34,054 bases of DNA from Prevotella sp. (GCA_017965725.1 JAGCPK010000012.1:1-34054), one strand, 5' to 3'. Numbered from the stretch's first letter, positions 8,289-17,311 are shown. The notes: a model not told the origin generated them from the sequence alone. Program-made: numbers and translations.

Positions 8289-9076
8289 TCTATGGTCTTC
8301 ATTGTCATCTGTCCTTGTGGAGATATCAGCGTTTCTACGAGATAACAACTCGCCCCGTCGGGGATGCAGAGCGTCGCGTTAAAATGCAGACCTGCAGCAT
8401 CAACGTAACTAAACTCCATATTCGCCAAGATAGCCTCGTTCAAGAACTCAGCAGGCACATTGGCGCTATACTGCTGTTTGCGGAAGTCACTGGAAAATAG
8501 TTTCTGTGCACCTTGATAGACGCATATATTCATGATATTATCGTAATACACGTTCTCCACCTCCACACCATCATCATTATAGGTTCGCTTCACCACCTTG
8601 TACTTCGTTGGGTTGATGGCGATATACCAGTGATAGCGCTGACCGCTGTAGGATACCACGGAATCCGTCTTCACCTGATGGGTGTAGGTCATAATCTGTG
8701 GCGTGTCGTGGGTAAACTGCCCTGCATCCTCGGGGTCGTCACTCTTCTCCAGTTTGATAACGTCACCGTTCTGATTCTTAAACCAGAAGAGATGCTCTGT
8801 CTGCTTCTCGATACCGTATTTCGTACCAGAACCAAAGACCAGCGAGTCGCCGACAATCTTGAAATAGGCTGGCATACTGGTAGAGTCGGCATAGAAGATG
8901 GTGTCACCCTTGATACTGAAAGACACGTCACCCGACTCCTGGTCCACCCACACGCCTTGCAACATGCCCTTTGCCTCGCGATTCTCCTTCTCCTCTTCAG
9001 TCGTATTATTACCCTGTTGACGGGAACAACCGATCAAAGAGAGGACTGCCAATATGATTAATAGTTGTTTTCTCAT
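8285..9076 (-). CDS. Lipoprotein of unknown function
   Basis: From the ATG at 9076 the protein is 263 aa and starts MRKQLLIILAVLSLIGCS, a lipoprotein signal with lipobox LIGC (Cys17). The open frame extends five codons further upstream, but the later ATG gives the proper signal peptide and avoids overlap with rfbC. The mature part begins with an Asn/Glu/Lys-rich linker (about 18-37). Two beta-rich halves follow: residues 40-120 resemble lipocalin-like small lipoproteins (GVWVDQESGDVSFSI), and the second half contains YHWYIAINPTKYKVVKRTY. It resembles Bacteroidales DUF4738-type lipoproteins, from memory and uncertain. It follows rfbC by 7 bp and is probably cotranscribed. Confidence 0.75.
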   Translation of the reverse strand: MRKQLLIILAVLSLIGCSRQQGNNTTEEEKENREAKGMLQGVWVDQESGDVSFSIKGDTIFYADSTSMPAYFKIVGDSLVFGSGTKYGIEKQTEHLFWFKNQNGDVIKLEKSDDPEDAGQFTHDTPQIMTYTHQVKTDSVVSYSGQRYHWYIAINPTKYKVVKRTYNDDGVEVENVYYDNIMNICVYQGAQKLFSSDFRKQQYSANVPAEFLNEAILANMEFSYVDAAGLHFNATLCIPDGASCYLVETLISPQGQMTMKTIE

Positions 9077-9083
9077 CTCATTG

Positions 9084-9632
9084 TTACTCAAACACTTCTG
9101 CGTCTTTTAGGAAAGGTTGCTTCAAGTCCTTCTCGCTCGTCTGAACCTGAGCAGGATCGATGGGCCACTCAATCCCGAGATCCGGATCATTCCAACGGAT
9201 ACCAGCCTCAGCCTGAGGTGCGTAGGGGTTATCGACCTTATAGGTGAAGATGGCTTCCTCGCTCAGTACCAGGAATCCATGTGCAAAACCACGGGGGATA
9301 AAGAACTGACGCTTATTCTCCTCGCTCAGTTCCACCATCACATGCTTTCCGAAGGTTGGACTCGACTTCCGGATATCCACCGCCACATCTAACACCTTAC
9401 CTTTTATCACGCGTACCAGTTTAGCCTGTGAGAGGGAGCCCTTCTGGTAGTGCAGGCCGCGGAGAACACCGAAAGACGACTTCGACTCATTGTCCTGAAT
9501 GAAATCCACGCGTCCGACGTGCTCATTGAACTCCTCCTGTTTCCATGCTTCTAGAAAATAGCCTCTTGCATCATTGAACACTTTCGGCTCAATCACAAAG
9601 ACGCCCTCTATTTCTGTCTTGATGTAGTCCAT
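9084..9632 (-). CDS. rfbC: dTDP-4-dehydrorhamnose 3,5-epimerase
   Basis: Cytosolic cupin epimerase, third step of dTDP-L-rhamnose synthesis for surface polysaccharide. The 182-aa length is standard. Seen: NDARGYFLEAW (substrate loop), RGLHYQ with catalytic His61, Lys71 in QAKLVRVIKGKV, PRGFAHGF near 113-120, the probable general acid Tyr131, and WNDPDLGIEWP near 147-157. The partner genes rfbA, rfbB and rfbD are not in the window, so this is an orphan copy; the lipoprotein gene follows it closely. A TATCTTTG box lies 18 bp upstream of the start on the minus strand. Confidence 0.95.
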   Translation of the reverse strand: MDYIKTEIEGVFVIEPKVFNDARGYFLEAWKQEEFNEHVGRVDFIQDNESKSSFGVLRGLHYQKGSLSQAKLVRVIKGKVLDVAVDIRKSSPTFGKHVMVELSEENKRQFFIPRGFAHGFLVLSEEAIFTYKVDNPYAPQAEAGIRWNDPDLGIEWPIDPAQVQTSEKDLKQPFLKDAEVFE

Positions 9633-9649
9633 AAAGATTAATTTGGGTG

Positions 9650-9657
9650 CAAAGATA
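9650..9657 (-). promoter_or_regulatory. -7 promoter box of rfbC
   Basis: On the minus strand TATCTTTG matches TAnnTTTG. No good TTTG is seen 19-21 bp upstream, where the sequence is A-rich, so only the -7 element is supported. Confidence 0.5.
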
Positions 9658-9698
9658 ATAGTTTTTTTTCATTTTCTGCATTTTTTAAGTTTCTTTTA

Positions 9699-9730
9699 TT
9701 TGTTTATATCACAAAAAAGTCGTAATTTTG
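9699..9730 (+). promoter_or_regulatory. Bacteroidetes-type promoter of HU-SPOR gene
   Basis: TTTG (9699-9702), a 20-bp spacer, and TAATTTTG (9723-9730). The GTG start proposed at 9736 is only 5 bp after the -7 box, so the transcript would be leaderless or almost so. Confidence 0.75.
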
Positions 9731-9735
9731 CACAC

Positions 9736-10893
9736 GTGATTGAATTAGACAGACATATTGAGATACTTCTGCTGAGTAACGACTGCGTGATAGTGCCTGA
9801 CCTAGGCGGTTTTATGACGCATCACGTTGAAGCACGCTACGACGAGGATGACTGCATCTTCCTCCCGCCGTTGCGAACGCTTGGCTTTAACCCTCAACTC
9901 ACCATGAACGACTCGCTGTTGGCACAGTCGTATGTCGAGGCCTATGACCTGAGTTATCCTGAGGCCCTGCGCCGTATTGAGGAAGAGGTGAACGAGTTGA
10001 AGCAGCACATCGAGACGGAGGGTTTTTACGAACTCAATGATATCGGTACCCTGTCTGTCAACGAAGATGGCAAATACCTCTTCAACCCCTGCGAGGCAGG
10101 CATCCTGACCCCTGCCCTCTATGGCCTCAGTTCTTTCGAGATGAAACCTGTGAAGGCACAGGCCATCGCCATAACGAAGAAGGAGTCCGCGACGAAAGCC
10201 TCTGCAAAAACTATCGCAAAGCCCGCAGCCCTCAGCAGCACCAAGGATGAAGAATTACCTGTTGCCAAAGAGATTGACATTAATAAGGAGAAAGAGCCCG
10301 AGGTGGTACTCGAAGAGGAACAGGAGGAAGAGCGCACCATCATCATCAAGATGTCGTGGATCCGTAATGCCGTCGCTGTAGCAGCCGCCGTCCTTGCATT
10401 CTTCCTGATGACGACACCTGTCAGCAACAGCGAGAGTACCCTTGCCATCAGCAACCTCAATAGTCCGATGATTGCTGGCATGATGCCGAAAGATTCTAAC
10501 ACGGAGAAGATCACTATCAAGAAGAAGGTTGAAGCCCAGCCTACCGCTGTCGCTCCAGACACTACGACTATCGTCAAGAAAGTCCAGCAGGCATGCGTAA
10601 CCGACAAACAGCAGCAGTCTGACGCAAAGCAAAATAGTGCCACCCCAGTCGTAGAGTCCAAAAAGGATATACGCTACTGCATTGTTTTAGCCAGTTACGT
10701 CTCTAAGAAAAACGCCCACGCCTTTGTAGAGGAATTGCAGAAAAAAGGTTACAAAGAGTCTGAAGTATTTATCCGCAACGAAGTCACCCGTGTCATCTAC
10801 GGCAATTTCAAATCCCCCAACGATGCCTACAACAAATTGCACAGCATCCACAAGCAAAAGGGTCTTGAAGAAGCCTGGGTTATGAAGATATGA
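9736..10893 (+). CDS. HU-CCDC81 and SPOR domain membrane protein
   Basis: Probable cell-division or envelope protein that binds peptidoglycan. From GTG 9736 it is 385 aa. Residues 1-60 (IELDRHIEILLLSNDCVIVPDLGGF begins in this region) match the first bacterial HU-CCDC81 domain, and about 60-130 the second. A Lys/Ala/Glu-rich cytoplasmic linker (130-205) follows, then one transmembrane segment (about 207-229, AVAVAAAVLAFFLM), a Thr/Lys-rich periplasmic linker, and a SPOR domain in the last 75 residues (YCIVLASYVSKKNAHAFVEEL). The frame opens earlier (9643), but that start lies upstream of the promoter and adds a sequence unlike the family. It overlaps the next gene by ATGA, so the two are translationally coupled. 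Confidence 0.85.
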   Translation: MIELDRHIEILLLSNDCVIVPDLGGFMTHHVEARYDEDDCIFLPPLRTLGFNPQLTMNDSLLAQSYVEAYDLSYPEALRRIEEEVNELKQHIETEGFYELNDIGTLSVNEDGKYLFNPCEAGILTPALYGLSSFEMKPVKAQAIAITKKESATKASAKTIAKPAALSSTKDEELPVAKEIDINKEKEPEVVLEEEQEEERTIIIKMSWIRNAVAVAAAVLAFFLMTTPVSNSESTLAISNLNSPMIAGMMPKDSNTEKITIKKKVEAQPTAVAPDTTTIVKKVQQACVTDKQQQSDAKQNSATPVVESKKDIRYCIVLASYVSKKNAHAFVEELQKKGYKESEVFIRNEVTRVIYGNFKSPNDAYNKLHSIHKQKGLEEAWVMKI

Positions 10894-11420
10894 AGAGAGT
10901 TCGTTGTCCCAAATGCGACCAATACATCACCTTTGATGAAACCCAGTATGCGACAGGTCAGTCGCTTATCTTCAAGTGCCCCGACTGCGGTAAGGAGTTT
11001 GGCATCCGCATTGGTGTGAGTAAGTTACGCAACCGCCAGAAAGATGAGAACCCCGACGAGCAGGCTAACGAGGCAGGCTGCGGCTCCATCGTCATCATTG
11101 AGAATGCATTTCACTACAAACAGGTTATCCCCTTGCGGATGGGTGACAATGTCATTGGCCGCTACCAGAAAGGAAATCCCGCCAACTGCACCTTTGAGAC
11201 TGTCGATCCCAGTGTCGATCTGAATCACTGCACAATCACTGTCAGCCGCAATAAAAAGGGGGAACTTCGCTACACGTTGAAGGACAATAACAGCAATACA
11301 GGTACCTTTGTCGATAATGTAGAACTTTCCCCCAAAGAACGTCGTATCATCGAAGACGGTACCCTCTTCACCCTTGGTGCCACAAGTATCATTCTTCGTA
11401 GTGCTGAGTCTGAGAAATGA
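10890..11420 (+). CDS. Zinc-ribbon and FHA domain protein
   Basis: Small cytosolic protein (176 aa) likely to bind phosphothreonine partners. The N-terminus has two CxxC knuckles (Cys6, Cys9, Cys30, Cys33) of the MJ0042-type zinc ribbon (CPKCDQYITF, CPDCGKEFGI). Residues about 85-170 form a forkhead-associated domain with the conserved Gly-Arg (IGRY), a His in LNHCTITV, and NSNTGTFVDN. The usual Ser-x-x-His is altered to Asp-Leu-Asn-His, so phospho-binding is plausible but not certain. ATGA overlap with the HU-SPOR gene implies a joint role, perhaps signalling at the division site. No Ser/Thr kinase is visible nearby. Confidence 0.85.
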   Translation: MKRVRCPKCDQYITFDETQYATGQSLIFKCPDCGKEFGIRIGVSKLRNRQKDENPDEQANEAGCGSIVIIENAFHYKQVIPLRMGDNVIGRYQKGNPANCTFETVDPSVDLNHCTITVSRNKKGELRYTLKDNNSNTGTFVDNVELSPKERRIIEDGTLFTLGATSIILRSAESEK

Positions 11421-11503
11421 GTTCTACACTCGTAATTTCATAAGAAATTAAGGATTACAGGGCTTTTTCTTGAAAATAAAGCATTTGTTTTGATTTTTTT
11501 TTG

Positions 11504-11511
11504 TACCTTTG
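11504..11511 (+). promoter_or_regulatory. -7 promoter box of purU-his run
   Basis: TACCTTTG matches TAnnTTTG, 33 bp before the purU ATG. The nearest TTTG (11484-11487) is 16 bp upstream, closer than the usual 19-21, so the -33 element is uncertain. Confidence 0.6.
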
Positions 11512-11544
11512 CGCCTTGAAATTAAAAGGTAAAAAAGAAAACAG

Positions 11545-12408
11545 ATGGATACTACAGCGATATTGCTTCTGCATTGCCCTGACCAACAGGGTATCATATC
11601 AGAAGTGACCAAGTTTATTACAGACAACAAAGGGAACATCGTCTATCTCGACCAGTATGTGGACAAGGTAGATGGGATGTTCTTTATGAGAATAGAATGG
11701 GAACTTGACGGATTTCTGATTCCACGTGACAAACTCTACGACTACATTACCACCCTCTACGCACAGCGCTACCAGATGAAGTTCTCGCTCTACTACAGCG
11801 ACAAACGTCCGAGGATGGCAATCTTCGTGTCGAAGATGAGCCATTGTCTCTACGACCTGTTGGCGCGCTGGAAAGCAGGAGAGTTCAACTGCGACATCCC
11901 CTGTATTGTGTCGAACCACGAAGATCTGCGCTATGTGGCCGAGCAATTTGGAATTCCTTATTATGTTTGGAGCATCAAGAAAGACCATTCCAACAAGGCC
12001 GAGGTAGAAGCTGCTGAAATGGAACTCCTGAAGAAGGAGGACATTTCTTTTATCGTGCTGGCCCGCTATATGCAAATCATCAGTGATGAGATGATCGCCG
12101 AGTATCCGCACCACATCATCAACATCCACCATTCGTTCCTACCAGCCTTCATCGGGGCAAAGCCCTATCATCAGGCTTACGAGCGAGGAGTGAAGATTAT
12201 CGGTGCCACAAGTCACTATGTGACGGCAGAACTCGACGCCGGACCTATCATCGAACAAGACGTGACACGTATCACCCATAAGGATACGCCAGAGAGTCTC
12301 GTGCTGAAGGGCAAGGATCTGGAGAAGATTGTGCTCTCGCACGCCGTCTCGAAACACATCCAACGGAAGATACTCACCTATAAGAACAAGACCATCATCT
12401 TCTCATGA
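11545..12408 (+). CDS. purU: Formyltetrahydrofolate deformylase
   Basis: Hydrolyses 10-formyl-THF to formate and THF, setting the one-carbon pool. The 287-aa protein has an N-terminal ACT domain (1-80, ILLLHCPDQQGIISEVTKF) and a C-terminal formyltransferase fold (about 90-280). The catalytic Asn193-His195 lie in NIHHSFLPAFIGA, and Asp231 in ELDAGPIIEQD. The ACT domain and the HHSFLPAFIGAKPYHQA segment separate PurU from PurN. It is the first gene after the promoter at 11504 and overlaps hisH by ATGA, so it heads the histidine gene run. This makes sense because HisF releases AICAR, which uses 10-formyl-THF in the next purine step. Confidence 0.95.
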   Translation: MDTTAILLLHCPDQQGIISEVTKFITDNKGNIVYLDQYVDKVDGMFFMRIEWELDGFLIPRDKLYDYITTLYAQRYQMKFSLYYSDKRPRMAIFVSKMSHCLYDLLARWKAGEFNCDIPCIVSNHEDLRYVAEQFGIPYYVWSIKKDHSNKAEVEAAEMELLKKEDISFIVLARYMQIISDEMIAEYPHHIINIHHSFLPAFIGAKPYHQAYERGVKIIGATSHYVTAELDAGPIIEQDVTRITHKDTPESLVLKGKDLEKIVLSHAVSKHIQRKILTYKNKTIIFS

Positions 12409-13010
12409 ATGTAGCGATAGTGAAATATAACGCGGGGAATGTCTATTCGGTCGTGAATGCACTGCGACGGATGGGCATCGAACCATTGCTGACAGATGAT
12501 GCGGAAGCACTCCGAAAGGCTGACCGCGTGCTGTTCCCGGGACAGGGGCATGCGGGAGAGGCGATGGATTACCTAAGGGCCAGACGACTCGACAAGGTGA
12601 TCCGCGACCTGAAGCAGCCTGTGTTTGGCATCTGTGTGGGTCAGCAACTGCTCTGCAAGCACTCTGAGGAGGGCGACGTGGATTGCATTGGTATCTTCAA
12701 TGCGGAGGTGAAGCGTTTCCTGCCACAGAGACATGAGGACAAGGTGCCATGTATGGGATGGAATGCCCTCAACGACCTGAAATCGCCGCTATTCGAAGGT
12801 CTTGCCAGTGATCCTTATGTGTATTTCGTGCATTCGTATTATGTGCCGGTATGTGCAGAGACGATCGCAACGGCAGACTATATACTGCCCTACTCTGCCT
12901 CAATGCACAAGGACAATTTCTATACCTGCCAGTTCCATCCCGAAAAGAGTGGCAAGGTTGGGGAGAGAATCTTGGAGAATTTTCTCCAATTGAAAAACGA
13001 TAATGAATAA
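12405..13010 (+). CDS. hisH: Imidazole glycerol phosphate synthase, glutaminase subunit
   Basis: Class I glutamine amidotransferase that supplies ammonia to HisF for ring closure to imidazole glycerol phosphate. At 201 aa the length is standard. The triad is visible: Cys77 in GICVGQQLL, His178 and Glu180 in CQFHPEKSG. The oxyanion segment PGQGHAGEAM is at 45-54. It is coupled to purU by ATGA overlap and sits 6 bp before hisA, with hisF two genes downstream. Confidence 0.96.
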   Translation: MNVAIVKYNAGNVYSVVNALRRMGIEPLLTDDAEALRKADRVLFPGQGHAGEAMDYLRARRLDKVIRDLKQPVFGICVGQQLLCKHSEEGDVDCIGIFNAEVKRFLPQRHEDKVPCMGWNALNDLKSPLFEGLASDPYVYFVHSYYVPVCAETIATADYILPYSASMHKDNFYTCQFHPEKSGKVGERILENFLQLKNDNE

Positions 13011-13016
13011 TTGATA

Positions 13017-13739
13017 ATGAAGATAGAACTGATTCCTGCCATAGACATCATCGACGGTCAGTGCGTACGTCTGACGAAAGGCGACTACGACCAGAAGACC
13101 ATCTATCGCAACTCGCCCGTAGAGGTAGCGAAGGAGTTTGAGGCGTTAGGTCTTAAGCGTCTGCACGTGGTGGATCTTGATGGTGCGAAGTCTAAGCATA
13201 TCGTCAACGACAGTGTATTGCGTGCGATTACGAATCACACGCAACTGACGGTGGATTTCGGCGGGGGTATCAAGACTGACGAGGAAATTGAAAAAGCCTT
13301 TGCCGCTGGTGCCGCTATGGTGACAGTAGGTTCCATTGCCGTCACACAGCCCGAACTGTTTATGGGTTGGTTGGAGAAATACGGCGCTGAGCGCATCATC
13401 CTCGGTGCCGATGTCAGGCACGGAAAGATCAGCATCAACGGTTGGAAAGAAGACTCCAGCGAGGATTTGCTACCTTTCCTCAAAAAATATGTTGACGCAG
13501 GCGTGAAGAATGTGCTCTGCACGGAGATCTCGAAAGACGGAACCCTCGCAGGTCCCGCCATCGACCTCTACCAGCGCATCATGGAGACTTATCCAGAACT
13601 GCACCTCATCGCCAGCGGTGGTGTGTCATCGAAAGAAGATATCGTGGCCCTTGACACAGCGGGCATTCCGGCTGTCGTCTTCGGTAAGGCCATCTATGAG
13701 GGAAGGATTAATCTTCGAGAATTAATAATTGATAATTAA
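13017..13739 (+). CDS. hisA: ProFAR isomerase (HisA)
   Basis: (Beta-alpha)8 isomerase that opens the ribose ring of ProFAR to give PRFAR, the HisF substrate. From ATG 13017 it is 240 aa. A TTG at 13011 would add two residues, but the ATG gives the family start [11 protein letters not shown] with catalytic Asp10. The phosphate-binding [10 protein letters not shown] and [11 protein letters not shown] loops are present, as is the second acid in [15 protein letters not shown]. The stop overlaps the hisF start by one base (TAATG). The spacer before it contains ATTGATA-like heptads. Confidence 0.96.
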   Translation: MKIELIPAIDIIDGQCVRLTKGDYDQKTIYRNSPVEVAKEFEALGLKRLHVVDLDGAKSKHIVNDSVLRAITNHTQLTVDFGGGIKTDEEIEKAFAAGAAMVTVGSIAVTQPELFMGWLEKYGAERIILGADVRHGKISINGWKEDSSEDLLPFLKKYVDAGVKNVLCTEISKDGTLAGPAIDLYQRIMETYPELHLIASGGVSSKEDIVALDTAGIPAVVFGKAIYEGRINLRELIIDN

Positions 13740-14497
13740 TGGGTTTAGCAAAACGTATCATACCCTGTCTGGATGTCAAGGACGGTGAGACCGTCAAAGG
13801 CACGAATTTCGTGAACCTACGTAGTGCGGGTGATCCTGTGGAACTGGGCAAGGCCTATAGTGAGCAGGGCGCCGACGAATTGTGCTTCCTCGATATTACT
13901 GCTTCGTTCGAGGGTCGCAAAACCTTCACGGAGATGGTGACAAGGGTGGCCCAGGAGATCAATATCCCGTTTACTGTTGGCGGCGGCATCAACGAACTGG
14001 CTGATGTGGAGCGACTGCTGTATGCCGGCGCCGACAAGGTGAGTGTGAACAGCGCTGCCATCCGCCGACCGGAACTGATCAACGAGATAACCAACCGTTT
14101 CGGTTCTCAGGTGTGTGTCTGTGCCATTGATGCCCGCCTCGATGATGACGGTTGGCACTGTTATTTGAAGGGGGGACGTGAACGTACAGAGCGTGGACTC
14201 TTTGAGTGGGCTCATGAGGCACAAGAACGTGGTGCGGGAGAGATCCTATTTACATCGATGAATCATGATGGCGTGAAAGAAGGCTATGCCAACGAGGCCC
14301 TGCGCAAACTCGCCGATAACCTCTCCATTCCCATCATCGCCAGTGGCGGTGCAGGTAAGAAGGAGCACTTTAAAGACACGTTCATTGAGGGACATAGTGA
14401 TGCGGCACTGGCTGCTAGCGTGTTCCACTTCGGCGAGATTCCCATCCCAGAACTCAAACAGTATTTAAAATCAGAAGGAATAAACGTACGTATATGA
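13739..14497 (+). CDS. hisF: Imidazole glycerol phosphate synthase, cyclase subunit
   Basis: Cyclase that joins ammonia from HisH with PRFAR to give imidazole glycerol phosphate and AICAR. The 252-aa (beta-alpha)8 barrel starts [16 protein letters not shown] with catalytic Asp12. The second acid is in [11 protein letters not shown], and phosphate loops GGGINEL and [10 protein letters not shown] are present, with the family end [14 protein letters not shown]. It is tightly linked on both sides: TAATG with hisA and ATGA with hisIE. Confidence 0.97.
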   Translation: MGLAKRIIPCLDVKDGETVKGTNFVNLRSAGDPVELGKAYSEQGADELCFLDITASFEGRKTFTEMVTRVAQEINIPFTVGGGINELADVERLLYAGADKVSVNSAAIRRPELINEITNRFGSQVCVCAIDARLDDDGWHCYLKGGRERTERGLFEWAHEAQERGAGEILFTSMNHDGVKEGYANEALRKLADNLSIPIIASGGAGKKEHFKDTFIEGHSDAALAASVFHFGEIPIPELKQYLKSEGINVRI

Positions 14498-15141
14498 ATA
14501 TAGATTTTGAAAAGAACGGTGGACTGGTGCCTGCCATCGTACAGGATGCCAAGACAAAGAACGTACTGATGCTTGGCTATATGAACAAAGAGGCCTACGA
14601 CAAGACGTTGTTGACGAAGAAGGTGACATTCTGGAGCCGCAGTCGTAACTGTCTTTGGACAAAGGGCGAGACATCAGGCAACTTCCTGAACCTCGTCAGC
14701 ATCGCCGTTGATTGCGACAACGACACGTTGCTGGTGAAGGCACTCCCCGACGGACCCACCTGTCATAAAGGTACTGATACCTGTTGGGGAGAGAACAATG
14801 AAGGAAATACGCTCCTCTTCCTGAAGGAACTGCAGGATTTCATTGACAAGCGGCATGAGGAGATGCCTGAGGGCAGTTATACCACCTCACTCTTTAAGGA
14901 CGGCATTAACCGCATTGCCCAGAAAGTGGGAGAAGAGGCGTTGGAGACTGTTATTGAAGCCACCAATGGTAGTAAGGAAAAACTGATCTACGAGGCTTCG
15001 GATATGATCTACCACCTGATCGTACTGTTGACGAGCAAAGGACTCCGCATTGAAGATGTTGCTGTTGAACTGCAGAAGCGTCATGATCCCAACTGGGACA
15101 AGAAACGCCGTGAGGCCAAGGCCCAGGGCGAAATGGAATGA
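14494..15141 (+). CDS. hisIE: Bifunctional PR-AMP cyclohydrolase / PR-ATP pyrophosphatase
   Basis: Carries out steps 2 and 3 of histidine synthesis. The 215-aa fusion has HisI at 1-105, with the zinc and substrate motifs [18 protein letters not shown] and VDCDNDTLL and cysteines in [12 protein letters not shown]. HisE follows (about 115-205), with the MazG-like [14 protein letters not shown] and [13 protein letters not shown]. The steps catalysed by hisG, hisD, hisC and hisB are not encoded here, so the histidine genes are split between loci. The next gene, ftsE, begins about 35 bp later after an AAGTG-rich spacer. Confidence 0.96.
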   Translation: MNIDFEKNGGLVPAIVQDAKTKNVLMLGYMNKEAYDKTLLTKKVTFWSRSRNCLWTKGETSGNFLNLVSIAVDCDNDTLLVKALPDGPTCHKGTDTCWGENNEGNTLLFLKELQDFIDKRHEEMPEGSYTTSLFKDGINRIAQKVGEEALETVIEATNGSKEKLIYEASDMIYHLIVLLTSKGLRIEDVAVELQKRHDPNWDKKRREAKAQGEME

Positions 15142-15175
15142 AGTGAAGTGTAAATCGTATTAATTATATATTACC

Positions 15176-15934
15176 TTGGGTGACCTATTAATCAGTTATA
15201 AGAATGCGAACATCTACCAGCGGCACGGCATCTGTGTGCTGAAGGATGTGAACTTCCGCGTGGAGGAAGGCGAGTTCGTGTATATCATCGGGCGAGTGGG
15301 CTCTGGTAAGACCAGTCTGCTGCGTACCTTGTATTTTGAACTGGATATCGATGAAGCCGAGGAGGCAAAGGTGTTCGACTACAACCTACTGAGTCTGCGC
15401 CAGAAAGATATCCCCAGTCTCAGACGACAGATGGGTATCGTGTTCCAGGACTTCCAGTTGCTGAGCGATCGTACGGTATATAAAAACCTGCAGTTCGTGT
15501 TAAAGGCAACGGGTTGGAAGAAAAAGGATGAGATAGACCAGCGCATCAATGAGGTACTCACTGATGTGGGACTAAAGGACAAGGCTGATAAGATGCCTCA
15601 CGAACTCTCTGGTGGAGAGCAGCAGCGCATCGCCATCGCCAGGGCTCTTCTCAACAAACCGAGACTCATCATCGCTGATGAGCCGACGGGTAATCTGGAC
15701 CCAGAGACAGCAGAGCACATTGTAGAACTGTTGCGACAGATATGTCAGACGGGTACTGCCGTTGTGATGGCTACCCACAACATGCCGCTCTTGGACAAAT
15801 ATCCTGGTGTCGTCTATCGTTGTGTGGAGGAGAAGATGGAGGAAGTGACCAACGACTTCAACAAGATACAACTGGTGGATGAGCCTGACACTGATGAAAT
15901 CATTGTGAGGTACTCTGAAAGAGAAGAACTGTAA
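15176..15934 (+). CDS. ftsE: FtsE-like cell-division ABC ATPase
   Basis: ATPase that with FtsX controls peptidoglycan hydrolases at the septum. The 252-aa protein has Walker A (GRVGSGKTS, Lys45), signature LSGGEQQ (144-150), Walker B LIIADEP and the switch histidine in MATHNMPLL. The short helical region and FQDFQLL Q-loop fit FtsE rather than an importer ATPase; a LolD-type function is the alternative. The start is a TTG at 15176, since no ATG or GTG fits the conserved [10 protein letters not shown] region. No ftsX follows, which I recall to be usual in this phylum. Confidence 0.82.
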   Translation: MGDLLISYKNANIYQRHGICVLKDVNFRVEEGEFVYIIGRVGSGKTSLLRTLYFELDIDEAEEAKVFDYNLLSLRQKDIPSLRRQMGIVFQDFQLLSDRTVYKNLQFVLKATGWKKKDEIDQRINEVLTDVGLKDKADKMPHELSGGEQQRIAIARALLNKPRLIIADEPTGNLDPETAEHIVELLRQICQTGTAVVMATHNMPLLDKYPGVVYRCVEEKMEEVTNDFNKIQLVDEPDTDEIIVRYSEREEL

Positions 15935-15963
15935 GAAGTGATAAGTAATAAAACAATATAAAG

Positions 15964-17283
15964 ATGAAAGTAATGAAATTCGGCGGTACGTCCGTCGGCA
16001 CGCCACAGAGAATGAAAGAGGTGACACAACTTGTCACCAAGTCTGGAGAGCCCGTATTCGTAGTGCTCTCCGCTATGTCAGGCACTACCAACTCACTGGT
16101 GGAGATATCCGACTACCTCTACAAGAAGAATCCTGATGGTGCTAATGAGGTGATCAACCGTCTGGAGCAGAAGTATCTGCACCACGTAGAGGAACTCTAC
16201 ACGAAGGACGAGACCAAGCAACAGACCCGTGAGTTTCTGAAAAGCGAGTTCGACTATCTGCGTTCGTTTACCAAGGAACTCTTCACCAGCTTCGAGGAAA
16301 AGAGCATTGTGGCTCAGGGCGAGATGATGTCAACCAATATGGTGGTGAACTACATGAAGGAGATAGGCATCAATGCCGTGTTGCTGAATGCCCTCGACTT
16401 CATGCGTACCGACAAGAACGCTGAACCAGACCCCGTATATATCAAGGAGAAACTGAACACTATCCTTGCTGATAATGAGGGGGCTCAGGTGTATATCACC
16501 CAAGGATTCATCTGCCGTAATGCCTATGGAGAGATTGACAACCTGCAGCGTGGCGGTTCCGACTATACGGCCTCACTCGTAGGTGCTGCCATTGGTGCTG
16601 AAGAGATTCAGATATGGACGGACATCGACGGTATGCACAATAATGATCCCCGTGTCGTGGATCATACCGAGCCTGTTCATCAGTTGCACTTTGAGGAGGC
16701 AGCAGAGTTGGCTTACTTCGGAGCGAAGATCCTCCACCCCACCTGCGTGCAGCCCGCCAAATACGCTGGCATCCCCGTACGCCTGTTGAACACGATGGAT
16801 CCCGATGCCGAGGGTACCACCATCAGCAATGCCACAGAATATGGTAAGATCAAGGCTATCGCCGCCAAGGACAATATCATCGCCATCAAGATCAAGTCTA
16901 GTCGCATGTTGTTGGCTACAGGTTTCCTGCGTAAAGTTTTTGAGATCTTCGAAAGTTACCAGACACCGATCGACATGGTATGTACCTCAGAGGTGGGTGT
17001 CTCGATGAGTATCGACAACTCCGCACACTTAGGCGAGATTGTGGATGAGTTGAAGAAATACGGTACGGTGACGGTGGATACCGGTATGTGTATCATCTGC
17101 GTGGTGGGTGATCTCGACTGGTCGAACATCGGTTTTGAGACACTGGCATTGGATGCCCTGAAGGACATCCCCGTACGTATGGTTTCATATGGAGGCTCGA
17201 ACTATAACATCTCCTTCCTCATCCGTGAGGAAGACAAGAAGCGTGCCCTCCAGAAACTCAGCGACACCATATTCAATAAATAA
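15964..17283 (+). CDS. lysC: Aspartate kinase (monofunctional)
   Basis: Phosphorylates aspartate, first step to lysine/DAP, threonine and methionine. The 439-aa protein begins MKVMKFGGTSVGT, the kinase signature. The aspartate/ATP regions QGEMMSTN, GGSDYTASL and WTDIDGMHNNDPR follow. The last 140 residues hold two ACT domains, with MVCTSEVGVSMSID typical of a lysine-sensing AK III type. There is no homoserine dehydrogenase fusion. It lies 28 bp before lysA, linking the first and last steps of lysine synthesis. The spacer before it contains AGAAGTGATAAGT. Confidence 0.96.
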   Translation: MKVMKFGGTSVGTPQRMKEVTQLVTKSGEPVFVVLSAMSGTTNSLVEISDYLYKKNPDGANEVINRLEQKYLHHVEELYTKDETKQQTREFLKSEFDYLRSFTKELFTSFEEKSIVAQGEMMSTNMVVNYMKEIGINAVLLNALDFMRTDKNAEPDPVYIKEKLNTILADNEGAQVYITQGFICRNAYGEIDNLQRGGSDYTASLVGAAIGAEEIQIWTDIDGMHNNDPRVVDHTEPVHQLHFEEAAELAYFGAKILHPTCVQPAKYAGIPVRLLNTMDPDAEGTTISNATEYGKIKAIAAKDNIIAIKIKSSRMLLATGFLRKVFEIFESYQTPIDMVCTSEVGVSMSIDNSAHLGEIVDELKKYGTVTVDTGMCIICVVGDLDWSNIGFETLALDALKDIPVRMVSYGGSNYNISFLIREEDKKRALQKLSDTIFNK

Positions 17284-17311
17284 GCATCCTCATAGACAAA
17301 CAACACAAACT

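Noticed and set aside
11430-11460. Possible terminator after the FHA gene (AATTTC/GAAATT)
   Set aside because: Six weak A/T pairs with no T run directly after; too weak to call.
17189-17311. Upstream extension of lysA to 17189
   Set aside because: It overlaps the end of lysC in another frame and adds Ser/Arg-rich sequence; the ATG at 17312 matches the normal family start.
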